From: Eubacteriales bacterium | GTDB taxonomy: Bacteria; Bacillota; Clostridia; Lachnospirales; Lachnospiraceae | Assembly (NCBI GenBank): GCA_030539055.1 | Contig: JAUNSV010000006.1 | Location: forward strand, 36,173-74,448 | DNA: 38,276 nucleotides | Direction of reading: 5' to 3' | In this document: in pieces, positions 25,324-34,156 of the stretch | How positions within the stretch are numbered: position 1 is the stretch's first letter | Layout: each line of letters opens with the position of its first letter | Position numbers and translations under genes: made by a program | The notes under the pieces: model-generated | What the model was told of the DNA's origin: nothing | Seen by the model: only the letters and a program-made list of their open reading frames with translations | Database searches by the model: none

Positions 25324-26907
25324 ATGGAAGATTATGGTTTAAGTAAGATGGGGTTAAAACCATCTAAAGTCTTTAGAAATCTCTGTGTAGCATCTCTTGT
25401 AGAAGATGCTATAAAAAAGAATGAGGGTTGTCTTACAAGCACTGGAGCGTTATTAGTATATACAGGAAAGTATACTGGGCGTTCTCCAAAAGATAAATTT
25501 ATAGTTGATACAGAGAAAGTTCATAATAATATATCATGGGGCAAAGTAAATGTACCAACTACAAGAGAAACATTTAAAAGTATTAAAGAAGAAATGATTA
25601 AATATTTATGCGAAAAGGAAGTATATATTTTTGATGGATTTGCTGGAGCAGATCCAAAGTTCACAAGAAAATTTAGGATTATAAATGAACTTGCAAGTCA
25701 AAATTTATTTATTCATCAATTATTAATTAGACCTACAAAAGAAGAGCTAGAAAATTTTGGAGTAGAAGATTTTAATATTTTGGTTGCACCAGGTTACAAA
25801 TGTGATAAAGAAAAATTTGGTATTAATTCAGAAGCAGCTATAATGATAGATTATGAAGCTAAAGAAGCAATTATTGCAGGCTCTGCTTATGCAGGAGAAA
25901 TTAAAAAGACTGTATTTTCTATAATGAATTATTTAATGCCAATAGAAGAAAATGTGCTACCTATGCATTGCTCTGCTAATATGGATCCAAATACAAATGA
26001 GACTGCTGTATTTTTTGGATTATCTGGAACAGGAAAAACTACTCTCTCTGCAGATCCAAATAGAAAATTAATTGGAGATGATGAGCATGGTTGGTCAGAC
26101 AATGGAATATTTAATTTTGAGGGTGGTTGCTATGCAAAAACTATTAATTTAAAAGAAGAGAATGAACCAGAAATTTATCATGCAATTAGATTTGGTTCTT
26201 TATTAGAAAATGTAATAATAGATGAAGAAACAAGAATAGTAAATTATGATGATAGTTCTATTACAGAGAATACAAGAGTAGGTTATCCTGTAAATTATAT
26301 TTCAAATTCTCAAATACCTGGGTATGGTGGAATTCCAAAAGTAGTAATATTTTTGACAGCAGATGCATTTGGAGTATTACCACCTATATCTAAACTAAGT
26401 GAGAATGCTGCGATGTATCATTTTGTTACAGGTTTTACTTCAAAACTAGCTGGTACAGAAAGAGGTATAACAACACCTGAACCTACTTTTTCTACACTTT
26501 TTGGAGAACCATTTATGCCACTTGCAGCAGAGAAGTATGCTCAAATGCTTGGTGAAAAATTAAAAAAATATGGTACAAAAGTATATTTAGTTAATACTGG
26601 CTGGTCTGGTGGTGCTTATGGAGTTGGAGAAAGAATGAAATTAAAATATACAAGAGCAATGATAACAGAAGCTTTGAATGGTAATATAGAAAAAGCACAA
26701 TTTAAGCATGATGATATTTTTAATCTTGATGTACCACAAGAAATAAAAGATGTACCAAATGAAATATTAAATCCAAGAGATACTTGGAAAGATAAAAATG
26801 CTTATGATAAACAAGCTAAAGAATTAGCAAAATCATTCAGGGATAATTTTCAAAAGAAGTATCCTAATATGCCAAAGCATATAGTAGATGCAGGTCCACA
26901 AATTTAA
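25324..26907 (+). CDS. pckA: Phosphoenolpyruvate carboxykinase (ATP)
   Basis: A 527-residue cytosolic enzyme interconverting oxaloacetate plus ATP with PEP, CO2 and ADP. It has YTGKYTGRSPKDKF near the N-terminus, the kinase loop GLSGTGKT at 232-239, LIGDDEHGW, and the FSTLFGEPFMP and NTGWSGGAYG blocks. The length is typical. It can work in gluconeogenesis, feeding glycogen synthesis, or in the reverse direction in fermenting anaerobes. It is divergent from the glg operon. A hairpin terminator follows. Confidence 0.97.
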   Translation: MEDYGLSKMGLKPSKVFRNLCVASLVEDAIKKNEGCLTSTGALLVYTGKYTGRSPKDKFIVDTEKVHNNISWGKVNVPTTRETFKSIKEEMIKYLCEKEVYIFDGFAGADPKFTRKFRIINELASQNLFIHQLLIRPTKEELENFGVEDFNILVAPGYKCDKEKFGINSEAAIMIDYEAKEAIIAGSAYAGEIKKTVFSIMNYLMPIEENVLPMHCSANMDPNTNETAVFFGLSGTGKTTLSADPNRKLIGDDEHGWSDNGIFNFEGGCYAKTINLKEENEPEIYHAIRFGSLLENVIIDEETRIVNYDDSSITENTRVGYPVNYISNSQIPGYGGIPKVVIFLTADAFGVLPPISKLSENAAMYHFVTGFTSKLAGTERGITTPEPTFSTLFGEPFMPLAAEKYAQMLGEKLKKYGTKVYLVNTGWSGGAYGVGERMKLKYTRAMITEALNGNIEKAQFKHDDIFNLDVPQEIKDVPNEILNPRDTWKDKNAYDKQAKELAKSFRDNFQKKYPNMPKHIVDAGPQI

Positions 26908-26924
26908 AAAATAAAATTACAAAA

Positions 26925-26953
26925 AAAGGGTAGGTAATATACCTATCCTTTTT
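26925..26953 (+). terminator. Terminator or attenuator between pckA and cobT
   Basis: AAAGGGTAGGTA and TACCTATCCTTT pair over 12 positions with one G-T, followed by T residues. Only 10 nt separate it from the cobT ATG, leaving no room for a separate promoter. Confidence 0.8.
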
Positions 26954-26963
26954 ATATGAAAAA

Positions 26964-28103
26964 ATGATAAAAGAAGAAAAAATATTATTAAAATATTTAA
27001 ATCAAATTGAAGATATAGATAAACAAATAGAAACAGAAGCAAAAAAATATCTAGATAAATTAGCTAAGCCTATAGAGTCACTAGGGCTTTTGGAAGATAT
27101 TTTTATAAAATTATCTTCAATAAATAATAAAGTTTATAATAATAAATTATCAAAAAAATTATTATTAATTTTTGCATCAGATAATGGTATTTATGAAGAG
27201 AAAGTGTCATCTGCTCCCCAAAGAGTGTCTTTTTTACAAAGCATAAATATATCTAAAGGAAAGAGTGCAGCAGGAGCATTAGCTAAATCTTTAAACGCAA
27301 ATATTAGAGTAGTAGATCTTGGATTAAAAAGTAGCAATGATGATCTAAAAGAAGAAGAAAAAGCAAATATTATAATAAATAAAAAAATTTGTAAATCTAC
27401 TAAAAACATTGTGCTAGAGGATGCTTTTTCTTATAGAGATGCTTTGAAAGCAATATTATGTGGTATAGAAGAAATGAAAATAGCAAAAGAGAATGATGTA
27501 GATATTGTTGCTTTAGGAGAGATGGGAATAGCTAATACAAGCACATCAACAGCAATACTATCTATATTAACAAATTCAAAAGTAGATGATATATGTGGAA
27601 GAGGTGGTGGATTAAATGATGAATATTTTGAAAATAAAAAGAAAGCAATAAAAAAAGCAATTAATAGATATAAAAAGAGAGAAAAAGATAAAAACAAAAT
27701 AGCAGTAATTGATTTATTATCCTCTTTAGGTGGTTTAGATATCTGTGGAATGTGTGGTGCAATACTTGGTGCAGGAATATTTAGAATACCTGTAATAATT
27801 GATGGATATATTTCTATTGTATCTGCCTTGTCAGCATCAAAAATTTATGATAATATTAAAAAATATATTTTTTTATCACATTCATCATATGAAAAAGGTT
27901 ATAAAATAGCAAAAAAAGCTTTGGGGCTTCAATCTTTTTTAGATTTAAATATGAGACTGGGAGAGGGTTCAGGTGCACTATTAATGTTTAATATTTTTGA
28001 CAATATTTTATCAATAGTAAATAATATGTATACATTTGAAAAAGCAAAAATAAATGATGATTATTTAAGTGAAATAAGAAAAGTAAGAAAGTATATAAAA
28101 TAA
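26964..28103 (+). CDS. cobT: Nicotinate-nucleotide-dimethylbenzimidazole phosphoribosyltransferase
   Basis: A 379-residue enzyme that activates the lower base of cobalamin to its riboside phosphate. It shows FASDNGIYEEKVSSAPQ, the GEMGIANTSTST block, GRGGG, and the catalytic GEGSGALLM with Glu334. The start is an ATG at 26964 without ribosome site; a three-codon ORF at 26956 (ATG AAA AAA TGA) ends across it. It begins a block of nucleotide-loop assembly genes with cobS and a cobU-like gene. No cobalamin riboswitch is seen in front. Confidence 0.94.
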   Translation: MIKEEKILLKYLNQIEDIDKQIETEAKKYLDKLAKPIESLGLLEDIFIKLSSINNKVYNNKLSKKLLLIFASDNGIYEEKVSSAPQRVSFLQSINISKGKSAAGALAKSLNANIRVVDLGLKSSNDDLKEEEKANIIINKKICKSTKNIVLEDAFSYRDALKAILCGIEEMKIAKENDVDIVALGEMGIANTSTSTAILSILTNSKVDDICGRGGGLNDEYFENKKKAIKKAINRYKKREKDKNKIAVIDLLSSLGGLDICGMCGAILGAGIFRIPVIIDGYISIVSALSASKIYDNIKKYIFLSHSSYEKGYKIAKKALGLQSFLDLNMRLGEGSGALLMFNIFDNILSIVNNMYTFEKAKINDDYLSEIRKVRKYIK

Positions 28104-28120
28104 TTTATGGAGGCAAAGTT

Positions 28121-28912
28121 TTGAATAGAGAAATAAATGTTTTAATAAAAGGATTCAAAATGGCATTTTCTTCTTTTACAATTTTTTCATTTCCACATAA
28201 AGTATGGGATGATAATGCAAGAATATATATGTTGTTATTTTTTCCTATAGTAGGATTATGGATTGGAATATTATTTTATTTTTTTAATATTGCTTGCTCT
28301 TTTTTTGGAGTGCCAATTTTTATAAGAGCATTAATTTGCAGCATATTTTTTTCATTATCATCTGGATTCATTCATGTAGATGGATTTATGGATGTTTGCG
28401 ATGCAATACTTTCACGGAGTGATTCAAATAAAAAACAACAAATATTGAAAGATTCGCATGTAGGTTCTTTTAGTGTTGTAGCTACAATCATACTTTTTTT
28501 AACAAATTATGCTTCATTTACAAACATCAAAAGAGGCGTAGATATAATGTGCATTATTTTAATACCAGTTGTTTCTCGAATAATGTCTGCTATTCAAATA
28601 ATTAATAGAAAATCGATGTACAATTCACAATACAATATTGTATATATTAATTCAAAAACAAAAAAATATTCGATTGTAAGCTTTATTTTGTTTTTATTTT
28701 TAATAGCTTCTATTATTTTAGAATCAATATTATTTGGACCATTTGTATATATACTATATATAGAAATATTAATTCATTTTATTTCTTGTGCTTTAGCAAC
28801 TAAGAGTTTAAATGGAATGAATGGCGATATTTCTGGTTTTGCAATTAGCGTGTGTGAATGTGTAGCTATTTTAATATTTACATATATTACTATTAATGGT
28901 GGAATAATATGA
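28121..28912 (+). CDS. cobS: Cobalamin synthase (adenosylcobinamide-GDP ribazoletransferase)
   Basis: A 263-residue membrane enzyme that joins alpha-ribazole to adenosylcobinamide-GDP. It has six or so hydrophobic helices and the conserved FIHVDGFMDVCDAILSR motif, with DSHVGSF after it. The start is TTG, fixed by GGAGG at 28109-28113 with 7-nt spacing. The end overlaps the next gene by 4 nt (ATGA). Confidence 0.92.
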   Translation: MNREINVLIKGFKMAFSSFTIFSFPHKVWDDNARIYMLLFFPIVGLWIGILFYFFNIACSFFGVPIFIRALICSIFFSLSSGFIHVDGFMDVCDAILSRSDSNKKQQILKDSHVGSFSVVATIILFLTNYASFTNIKRGVDIMCIILIPVVSRIMSAIQIINRKSMYNSQYNIVYINSKTKKYSIVSFILFLFLIASIILESILFGPFVYILYIEILIHFISCALATKSLNGMNGDISGFAISVCECVAILIFTYITINGGII

Positions 28913-29370
28913 TTTTGATTTTTGGTGGAGCATACCAAGGAAAAACAAATTTTGTAAAAGAAAAATACAATATAAATGATGAAGATATTTATTCAATAGA
29001 AAAGTTCGAGATTGACAAGAAAAATAATACAATTTCATTAGATAATATAACAAATAATGATTACAAAAATATTATCGAAGAAGAAAGAAAAAGAATTATT
29101 TTATCAAAGAAATGTATAAACCATTTGGAAAATTTTACTTATAATTGTATAATAACAAATATTAATCCATATGAAGAATTCAAAAAAATAGAAAAATATT
29201 TATTTGAAGACTATATTATTATTTCATTAGATAGTTCTTTAGGAATTGTACCAATAGACGCTTTAGATAGAAAAATAAGAGAGGAGCACAGCTTACTTAT
29301 GCAATATATAGCAAAAAAAGCGTATGAAGTAATAAGAGTATTCTTATCTATACCACAAAAAATAAAATGA
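28909..29370 (+). CDS. cobU: Short CobU-like kinase lacking the guanylylated His region
   Basis: A 153-residue P-loop protein. The loop GGAYQGKT (6-13) replaces the usual GGARSGKS, and the C-terminal half has the CobU pattern (GIVPIDALDRKIREEHS, LMQYIAKKAYEVIRVF). The middle RI-x-x-HK...RP segment, whose His carries GMP in characterised CobU, is missing, and the protein is ~25 residues short. Overlaps on both sides by 4 nt place it in the cob operon. It may do only the kinase step, or use another residue. Confidence 0.75.
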   Translation: MILIFGGAYQGKTNFVKEKYNINDEDIYSIEKFEIDKKNNTISLDNITNNDYKNIIEEERKRIILSKKCINHLENFTYNCIITNINPYEEFKKIEKYLFEDYIIISLDSSLGIVPIDALDRKIREEHSLLMQYIAKKAYEVIRVFLSIPQKIK

Positions 29371-29900
29371 AAAATTTAAAAATAAAACATTTAATATATA
29401 TAATATTTTTGGGGATGACAATAAGTATAATTGGCAATATGGCTATTGATTTTTTTTCATTAAAAACAATTTTCCCAATTAATAATACTTTTACTAATTC
29501 TATTTATAAAATGCCTATGTGGAAAGGAGTAGCTATAGTTGGTATTTTTTACCCTTTTTTTGAAGAATTGATTTTTAGAGGCATAATATATAAGGCAATT
29601 AGAAAGTATATCAATATTATTTTTTCTATTATTATAACTTCTTTATTATTTGCTTTTATACATTTCAATATTGCTCAAGGGCTATACGCTTTTTTTGCAA
29701 GTGTGATATTTTGTATTATAATAGAAAAATATAAAAGCTTTATAATACCATTTGTATGTCATTTGAGTGCAAATATTACTACTTTATTGTTTTATAGAGA
29801 TATAGAAAAATTATTATTTAAAGACAAAATTTTCTTATTTACAATTGTGTTAATATTATTTATTTTAATTTTATTTAGAATCAACAAAAAAGAAGTATAA
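29367..29900 (+). CDS. CPBP (CAAX-like) intramembrane metalloprotease
   Basis: A 177-residue membrane protein with 5-6 helices. It has the three motifs of the ABI/CPBP family: FEELIFRG (E-E-x-x-x-R), FAFIHFN and HLSANI. In related proteins the glutamates and histidines form the active site for prenyl-protein or signal processing; some protect against bacteriocins. Its start overlaps the cobU-like stop by 4 nt, so it is co-expressed with cobalamin genes, although no functional link is known. Confidence 0.85.
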   Translation: MKNLKIKHLIYIIFLGMTISIIGNMAIDFFSLKTIFPINNTFTNSIYKMPMWKGVAIVGIFYPFFEELIFRGIIYKAIRKYINIIFSIIITSLLFAFIHFNIAQGLYAFFASVIFCIIIEKYKSFIIPFVCHLSANITTLLFYRDIEKLLFKDKIFLFTIVLILFILILFRINKKEV

Positions 29901-30006
29901 ATAAAAATATAAGTAAATTATAAATAAAGGAATAAGATAAAATAAAAATATATAAATGTTTTAATATAAAAAAAGAAAATCAACTTACATAAAGGGAGAT
30001 TTAAAA

Positions 30007-31023
30007 ATGAAATTAATATCATTTATAGTGCCTTGCTATAATTCAAGTGAATATATGAAAAAATGTATTGATTCACTTTTAATATGTGGAGAGGATGCAG
30101 AGATTCTCATAATAGATGATGGTTCAAATAAGGACAATACATATGAAATAGCTAAAGAGTACGAAAAAAAATATCCGAGTGTTTGCAAAGCAATACATCA
30201 AGAGAATGCAGGTCATGGTGGTGCTTTGAATAGGGGGATAGCGAATGCTATAGGTTTATATGTTAAAGTAGTGGATTCAGATGATTATTTAGAAAAAAGA
30301 GCATTACTTACTTTACTTTCTCAAATAAAATCAATGATATATGACAATCAATCACCAGATCTTTTTATTACTAATTATGTATACAATAAAGAGGGTGCAA
30401 TTCATAAAAAAGTAATGTCATATGGTATGACTTTTCCAAAAAATAAATTGTTTACTTGGGACACAACAAGATATTTTACATTGGGTGAGTATTTACTTAT
30501 GCACTCTTTATTATATAAAACAAAAGTGTTAAGAGCATCCAATTTAATTTTGCCAGAGCATACTTTTTATGTGGATAATATTTTTGCATATCAACCTTTG
30601 CCTTATGTTCAAACGATTTATTATTTGGATGTGAATCTCTATATGTATTATATTGGCAGAAAAGATCAATCTGTAAATGAAGAATTAATGATAAAAAGAC
30701 TTGACCAACAATACACTGTAACAAAAAAAATGCTTAAAGTAGATATATTCAAAGTTCGTTCAAAAAAATTAAGACAATATATGCTTAATTATATGTCTAT
30801 GATAATGACTATTACTTCTGTAATGTCTATTCGTTCAAAAAATGAATATTGGTTAATGGAAAAAGAAAAATTATGGAATGATTTAAAAAAAGAAAATTTT
30901 TATTTATATATTAAATTAAAACACACTATTCTAGGATATGGTGTCAATTTGCCAGGAAAGGTTGGTAAGGACATTGTTGTATTTTTCTACAAAGCAGTGA
31001 GATTGATATATGGCTTCAATTGA
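30007..31023 (+). CDS. GT2 family glycosyltransferase
   Basis: A 338-residue GT-A fold enzyme. It begins with FIVPCYNSSEYMKKCIDSLL, has ILIIDDGSNKDNT for nucleotide-sugar binding and the metal motif VVDSDDYLEKRAL near residue 90. No transmembrane segment is evident. The donor and acceptor are unknown; surface polysaccharide or glycolipid synthesis is likely. AAGGGAG precedes the ATG. The 106-nt upstream gap shows no clear promoter or terminator. Confidence 0.85.
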   Translation: MKLISFIVPCYNSSEYMKKCIDSLLICGEDAEILIIDDGSNKDNTYEIAKEYEKKYPSVCKAIHQENAGHGGALNRGIANAIGLYVKVVDSDDYLEKRALLTLLSQIKSMIYDNQSPDLFITNYVYNKEGAIHKKVMSYGMTFPKNKLFTWDTTRYFTLGEYLLMHSLLYKTKVLRASNLILPEHTFYVDNIFAYQPLPYVQTIYYLDVNLYMYYIGRKDQSVNEELMIKRLDQQYTVTKKMLKVDIFKVRSKKLRQYMLNYMSMIMTITSVMSIRSKNEYWLMEKEKLWNDLKKENFYLYIKLKHTILGYGVNLPGKVGKDIVVFFYKAVRLIYGFN

Positions 31024-31031
31024 AATAATAC

Positions 31032-31060
31032 TTGACAAGCAAAAGTTTTTATTATAATAT
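31032..31060 (+). promoter_or_regulatory. Promoter of the tRNA-Val/tRNA-Met pair
   Basis: TTGACA at 31032-31037; the -10 is TAATAT at 31055-31060 (17 bp) or the overlapping TATAAT at 31053-31058 (15 bp). Confidence 0.75.
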
Positions 31061-31073
31061 TAAAACGATTTTT

Positions 31074-31146
31074 GGGGTGTTAGCTCAGCTGGGAGAGCAT
31101 CTGCCTTACAAGCAGGGGGTCATAGGTTCGAGCCCTATACGCCCCA
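31074..31146 (+). tRNA. tRNA-Val (TAC)
   Basis: 73 nt. Acceptor GGGGTGT pairs with ACGCCCC, anticodon loop CTTACAA gives TAC, T-loop TTCGAGC is standard, and discriminator is A. No CCA is encoded. Confidence 0.95.
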
Positions 31147-31182
31147 TAATAATGGTTGATACAAAAAAATGTTTTTTAATAA

Positions 31183-31256
31183 GGCGAGGTAGCTCAGTTG
31201 GCTAGAGCACGCGGTTCATACCCGCGGTGTCGAGGGTTCGAGCCCCCCTCTCGCTA
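31183..31256 (+). tRNA. tRNA-Met (CAT), elongator type
   Basis: 74 nt. Acceptor GGCGAGG pairs with TCTCGCT including end G-T pairs, and the anticodon loop TTCATAC gives CAT. The anticodon stem is CGCGG/CCGCG, without the three G-C pairs of an initiator, so elongator Met is favoured. An Ile2 identity through lysidine cannot be excluded. One A-C mismatch in the T stem. Confidence 0.88.
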
Positions 31257-31265
31257 CGATAATAC

Positions 31266-31298
31266 AACAATAGCAAAAAAATAAAGCTATTGTTTTTT
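31266..31298 (+). terminator. Rho-independent terminator of the tRNA pair
   Basis: AACAATAGC and GCTATTGTT form a perfect 9-bp stem with an A-rich loop, followed by T residues. Confidence 0.88.
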
Positions 31299-31327
31299 AT
31301 TATAAATCTAATTTTATAGGAGAAAAT

Positions 31328-31870
31328 ATGAGTTGGGAATTTGCTTTTTTAGATTTTATTAATTTAAATATAGTTAATCCATTTTTAACACCAATTATGA
31401 AAGTGTTTACATATAGTGCAAATTCTGGTGCTATTTGGATTGTATTATGCTTAATTTTTTTAATAATAAAAAAATATAGGAAAATTGGGATAGTTATGGC
31501 TTTTGCATTAATAATAGATGTATTTTTAGTTAATATTTGTTTAAAAAATATGATACATCGTATTAGACCATATGAAATTAATTTATTGGTAGATATTTTG
31601 ATAAAAAAACCAAATGATTTTTCTTTTCCATCTGGGCATACAGCAGCCTCATTTGCAATATGTTCATCTATATTTATGATAAAACAAAAAAAATTATTTT
31701 TTGTTACTTTAATTATATCTATCATAATATCATTTTCTAGATTATATTTTTATGTTCATTTCCCTACAGATATAATAGGAGGAGCATTGTGTGGAATTAT
31801 ATCTGGGATTTTGTCTTATTTTATTTATATAAAAATAGAACCAAAAATAAAAGAAAAAAACATTATATAA
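31328..31870 (+). CDS. PAP2 family membrane phosphatase
   Basis: A 180-residue integral membrane protein with the three PAP2 active-site motifs in order: KNMIHRIRP, PSGHTAAS and SRLYFYVHFPTD. It has about five helices. Relatives dephosphorylate undecaprenyl diphosphate, phosphatidic acid or phosphatidylglycerophosphate; the substrate here is not determined by sequence. TAGGAG precedes the ATG. The next gene starts 6 nt after the stop. Confidence 0.9.
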   Translation: MSWEFAFLDFINLNIVNPFLTPIMKVFTYSANSGAIWIVLCLIFLIIKKYRKIGIVMAFALIIDVFLVNICLKNMIHRIRPYEINLLVDILIKKPNDFSFPSGHTAASFAICSSIFMIKQKKLFFVTLIISIIISFSRLYFYVHFPTDIIGGALCGIISGILSYFIYIKIEPKIKEKNII

Positions 31871-31876
31871 ATTTTA

Positions 31877-33466
31877 ATGAAAAAAATTATTTTTACAACT
31901 TTAAATTCAAAATATATTCATGTATCAAGTGCTCCTTTTTATGTAGCTTCTCATTATAAAAAAATTTATTATAATGAGAAAGATATCGATATAGAAGTAT
32001 TATATTTTACTATAAATGAAGACTTAGATCTAATTAGTAAAAAAATATTGTCTTATAACCCTAGTTTAATTAGCTTTTCTGTATACATTTGGAATGTGGA
32101 AAAAACATTTTTTATTTGTAAAAAAATAAAAGAATATAATGAAAATATTAAAATAATATTAGGTGGACCAGAAGTAGCATTTAGAAGTGATAAAGAAAAA
32201 GAAGAAATAATAAAATCGGGAATTGCAAATGAAATATCCACTAATGAATATGATGATAACCCAAATGATGCATGTTATTTAAGTTTTGTTAAAGGGAGAA
32301 TTGCATATTTTGAATCTCAAAGAGGCTGCCCTTTTAATTGTGCTTTTTGCTTATCGGGTAGAGTGAGTGAAAATAAAGTTTTTCCATTAGAAGAAACATA
32401 TAAAAATATTATAACTTTAGCAAAGGCTAAGCCTAAAATAATAAAATTTGTAGATAGAACATTCAATTCAAGAGAACAGCATGCAAATAATATTTTAAAT
32501 TTTATTTTAGAAAATTCGGGAAAAACATTTCCAAAAGATATACAATTTCATTTTGAAATAGCTGGAGATATATTAAAAGATAGCACATTTGAGATATTAA
32601 AAAAAATGCCAAAAGGATTAGTGCAAGTAGAAATAGGATTACAAACATTCAATAAAAAAAGTTTAGAGTCAATCAATAGAAAAACAAATATAGAAGTATT
32701 AGTAAAAAATATTAAAAAACTATTAGAATATAAAAATATACATGTACATATAGATTTGATTGCTGGGCTACCCTATGAAAATATAATATCTTTTATAGAA
32801 AGTTTTAATATGGCTTATTCATTAAAGGCTCATATGATACAATTTGGTTTTTTAAAAATATTATACGGCTCTCCTTTAAAAGAACTTTTAGATAACGAAA
32901 ATAAACAAACTATTAGTTTATATTATGACAAAAATGCACCATATGAAGTAAGAGAAACAAAGTGGATACAAAAAGATTTTTTTGATGTTTTTAAATATGT
33001 CGAAGACTCATTAGATAGATTATATAATTCACATAGATTCATTAATACTTTAAATTATGTGTTTGATAATATCGATTATTCTCCTTTTATGTTTTTTTTA
33101 AACTTTGGATATAAATATAATCATAGTGATTATAAAGAAAAAAATAATTTAGATGATTATACAGAATTTTTTTATAATTTTTGCTTACAATATCCTAATA
33201 TAAAAAAAAGTGAGCTCCGAGATAATTTAGTAATTGATAGATTGCAATCAAATAGAATGGGCAAATTACCACAGGTGTTAAAAATTAAAGATGACAAACT
33301 ATCAAAAATTAAAAAATGTATTCCTATTAAAAAGAGTGTAAAACAAGCAATTGCTATTTTATACTCTAAAAATCAATATATTTATATTAATTATGATGAA
33401 GAATCGTTTGATTCTATAAATAAGATTTATAAAGTACATTATGAAAATTTAGATGATATAAAATAA
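31877..33466 (+). CDS. B12-binding radical SAM protein, DUF4080 type
   Basis: 529 residues. An N-terminal cobalamin-binding Rossmann-like domain (ILGGPEVAFRS, ~residues 90-105) is followed by a radical SAM core with the cluster cysteines Cys151, Cys155 and Cys158 (RGCPFNCAFC). LVQVEIGLQTFN and IDLIAGLPYE belong to the same core. The C-terminal ~150 residues fit DUF4080. The reaction is unknown. Dependence on cobalamin fits the nearby cob genes. It lacks a clear ribosome site and follows PAP2 by 6 nt. Confidence 0.88.
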   Translation: MKKIIFTTLNSKYIHVSSAPFYVASHYKKIYYNEKDIDIEVLYFTINEDLDLISKKILSYNPSLISFSVYIWNVEKTFFICKKIKEYNENIKIILGGPEVAFRSDKEKEEIIKSGIANEISTNEYDDNPNDACYLSFVKGRIAYFESQRGCPFNCAFCLSGRVSENKVFPLEETYKNIITLAKAKPKIIKFVDRTFNSREQHANNILNFILENSGKTFPKDIQFHFEIAGDILKDSTFEILKKMPKGLVQVEIGLQTFNKKSLESINRKTNIEVLVKNIKKLLEYKNIHVHIDLIAGLPYENIISFIESFNMAYSLKAHMIQFGFLKILYGSPLKELLDNENKQTISLYYDKNAPYEVRETKWIQKDFFDVFKYVEDSLDRLYNSHRFINTLNYVFDNIDYSPFMFFLNFGYKYNHSDYKEKNNLDDYTEFFYNFCLQYPNIKKSELRDNLVIDRLQSNRMGKLPQVLKIKDDKLSKIKKCIPIKKSVKQAIAILYSKNQYIYINYDEESFDSINKIYKVHYENLDDIK

Positions 33467-33560
33467 AATAAAAAAATAAAATATTCATTAAAAAAAATAT
33501 ATCAATCATTTCTTAAAAAAAAGAATTCAAAAAAAAAATATAAATGTAAGAAAAATGTAA

Positions 33561-33589
33561 TTGACTTTTTTATAATGCTTATATACAAT
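33561..33589 (+). promoter_or_regulatory. Promoter of ssrA
   Basis: TTGACT at 33561-33566 and TACAAT at 33584-33589 with 17 bp between. Start of transcription would fall ~12 nt before mature tmRNA, as expected for a processed precursor. Confidence 0.7.
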
Positions 33590-33608
33590 GAAAGTAGAAA
33601 ATATGTTT

Positions 33609-33947
33609 GGGGTTGCACTGGTTTCGACGGAGCATATGCAACTTTAGAAGCTATCCGTATGGGAACCGCGTTAAGGGGCTCAACAATAAATTTAGACGAC
33701 AATAATCGTTTAGCATTAGCTGCCTAAGGGTAGCTTGTCACCCAAAGTCACTCATAGCTTTGATCAGTGGCATCACTTATGTGAGAAACTGCATTTAGAA
33801 CTCCTTTACTAAGTGTAAGTAAAAAAGGATACTTTATATAAAAAGGTGTTTGTTACTATTTATATGAGGGAAAAAAAACAACAAACTATGATAGTAGAAG
33901 GAAAGTGAATTGTGTTTCGGACAGGGGTTCGACTCCCCTCAGCTCCA
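33609..33947 (+). ncRNA. ssrA: Transfer-messenger RNA
   Basis: 339 nt. The 5' end GGGGTTG pairs with CAGCTCC at the 3' end to form the tRNA-like acceptor, with the T-arm GGGGTTCGACTCCCC. The 5' conserved GCACTGGTTTCGACGG is present. The tag frame ends in NNRLALAA with stop TAA at 33725-33727, preceded by two Asp codons; the exact resume codon is not certain. The 3' end reads ACTA, so CCA is not encoded. tmRNA with SmpB rescues ribosomes stalled on broken mRNA. Confidence 0.95.
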
Positions 33948-34013
33948 CTAAAAACATTAGAAAACGAGTAACAGGAATCATCAACAGTGAAATAATAATT
34001 AATTTAATTGTAG

Positions 34014-34049
34014 CGGCTACGGAGAATTTATCTGTAACCGTTTTTTTTT
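34014..34049 (+). terminator. Rho-independent terminator after ssrA
   Basis: CGGCTACGGA and TCTGTAACCG pair in 9 of 10 positions (one G-T, one mismatch), followed by nine T. Confidence 0.82.
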
Positions 34050-34073
34050 ATTGAAAAACTGCGCTACAATAAG

Positions 34074-34104
34074 GTCAAGTATAATTTACCAAATCATACT
34101 TGAC
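34074..34104. promoter_or_regulatory. 31-bp palindrome, likely operator
   Basis: GTCAAGTAT at 34074-34082 and ATACTTGAC at 34096-34104 are perfect inverted repeats; inside them ATTT and AAAT also pair, so 13 of 14 arm positions match. The right arm overlaps the -35 box of the next gene. A dimeric repressor is the simplest reading. Confidence 0.6.
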
Positions 34105-34128
34105 TAATTTAAATGTATGTATTATACT
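34100..34128 (+). promoter_or_regulatory. Promoter of the DUF234 ATPase gene
   Basis: TTGACT at 34100-34105 and TATACT at 34123-34128 with 17 bp between, overlapping the palindrome. Confidence 0.72.
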
Positions 34129-34156
34129 ATAGCTAAATATTATGGAGGTAAGCTAT

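Noticed and set aside
26908-26963. Cobalamin riboswitch before cobT
   Set aside because: The 56-nt gap holds only the terminator hairpin and is far too short.
31183-31256. Initiator tRNA-fMet
   Set aside because: The anticodon stem lacks the three consecutive G-C pairs next to the loop and the first base is paired.
31300-31725. 141-codon frame on the minus strand
   Set aside because: It opposes the PAP2 gene, whose catalytic motifs are intact; it is a shadow of AT-rich coding DNA.
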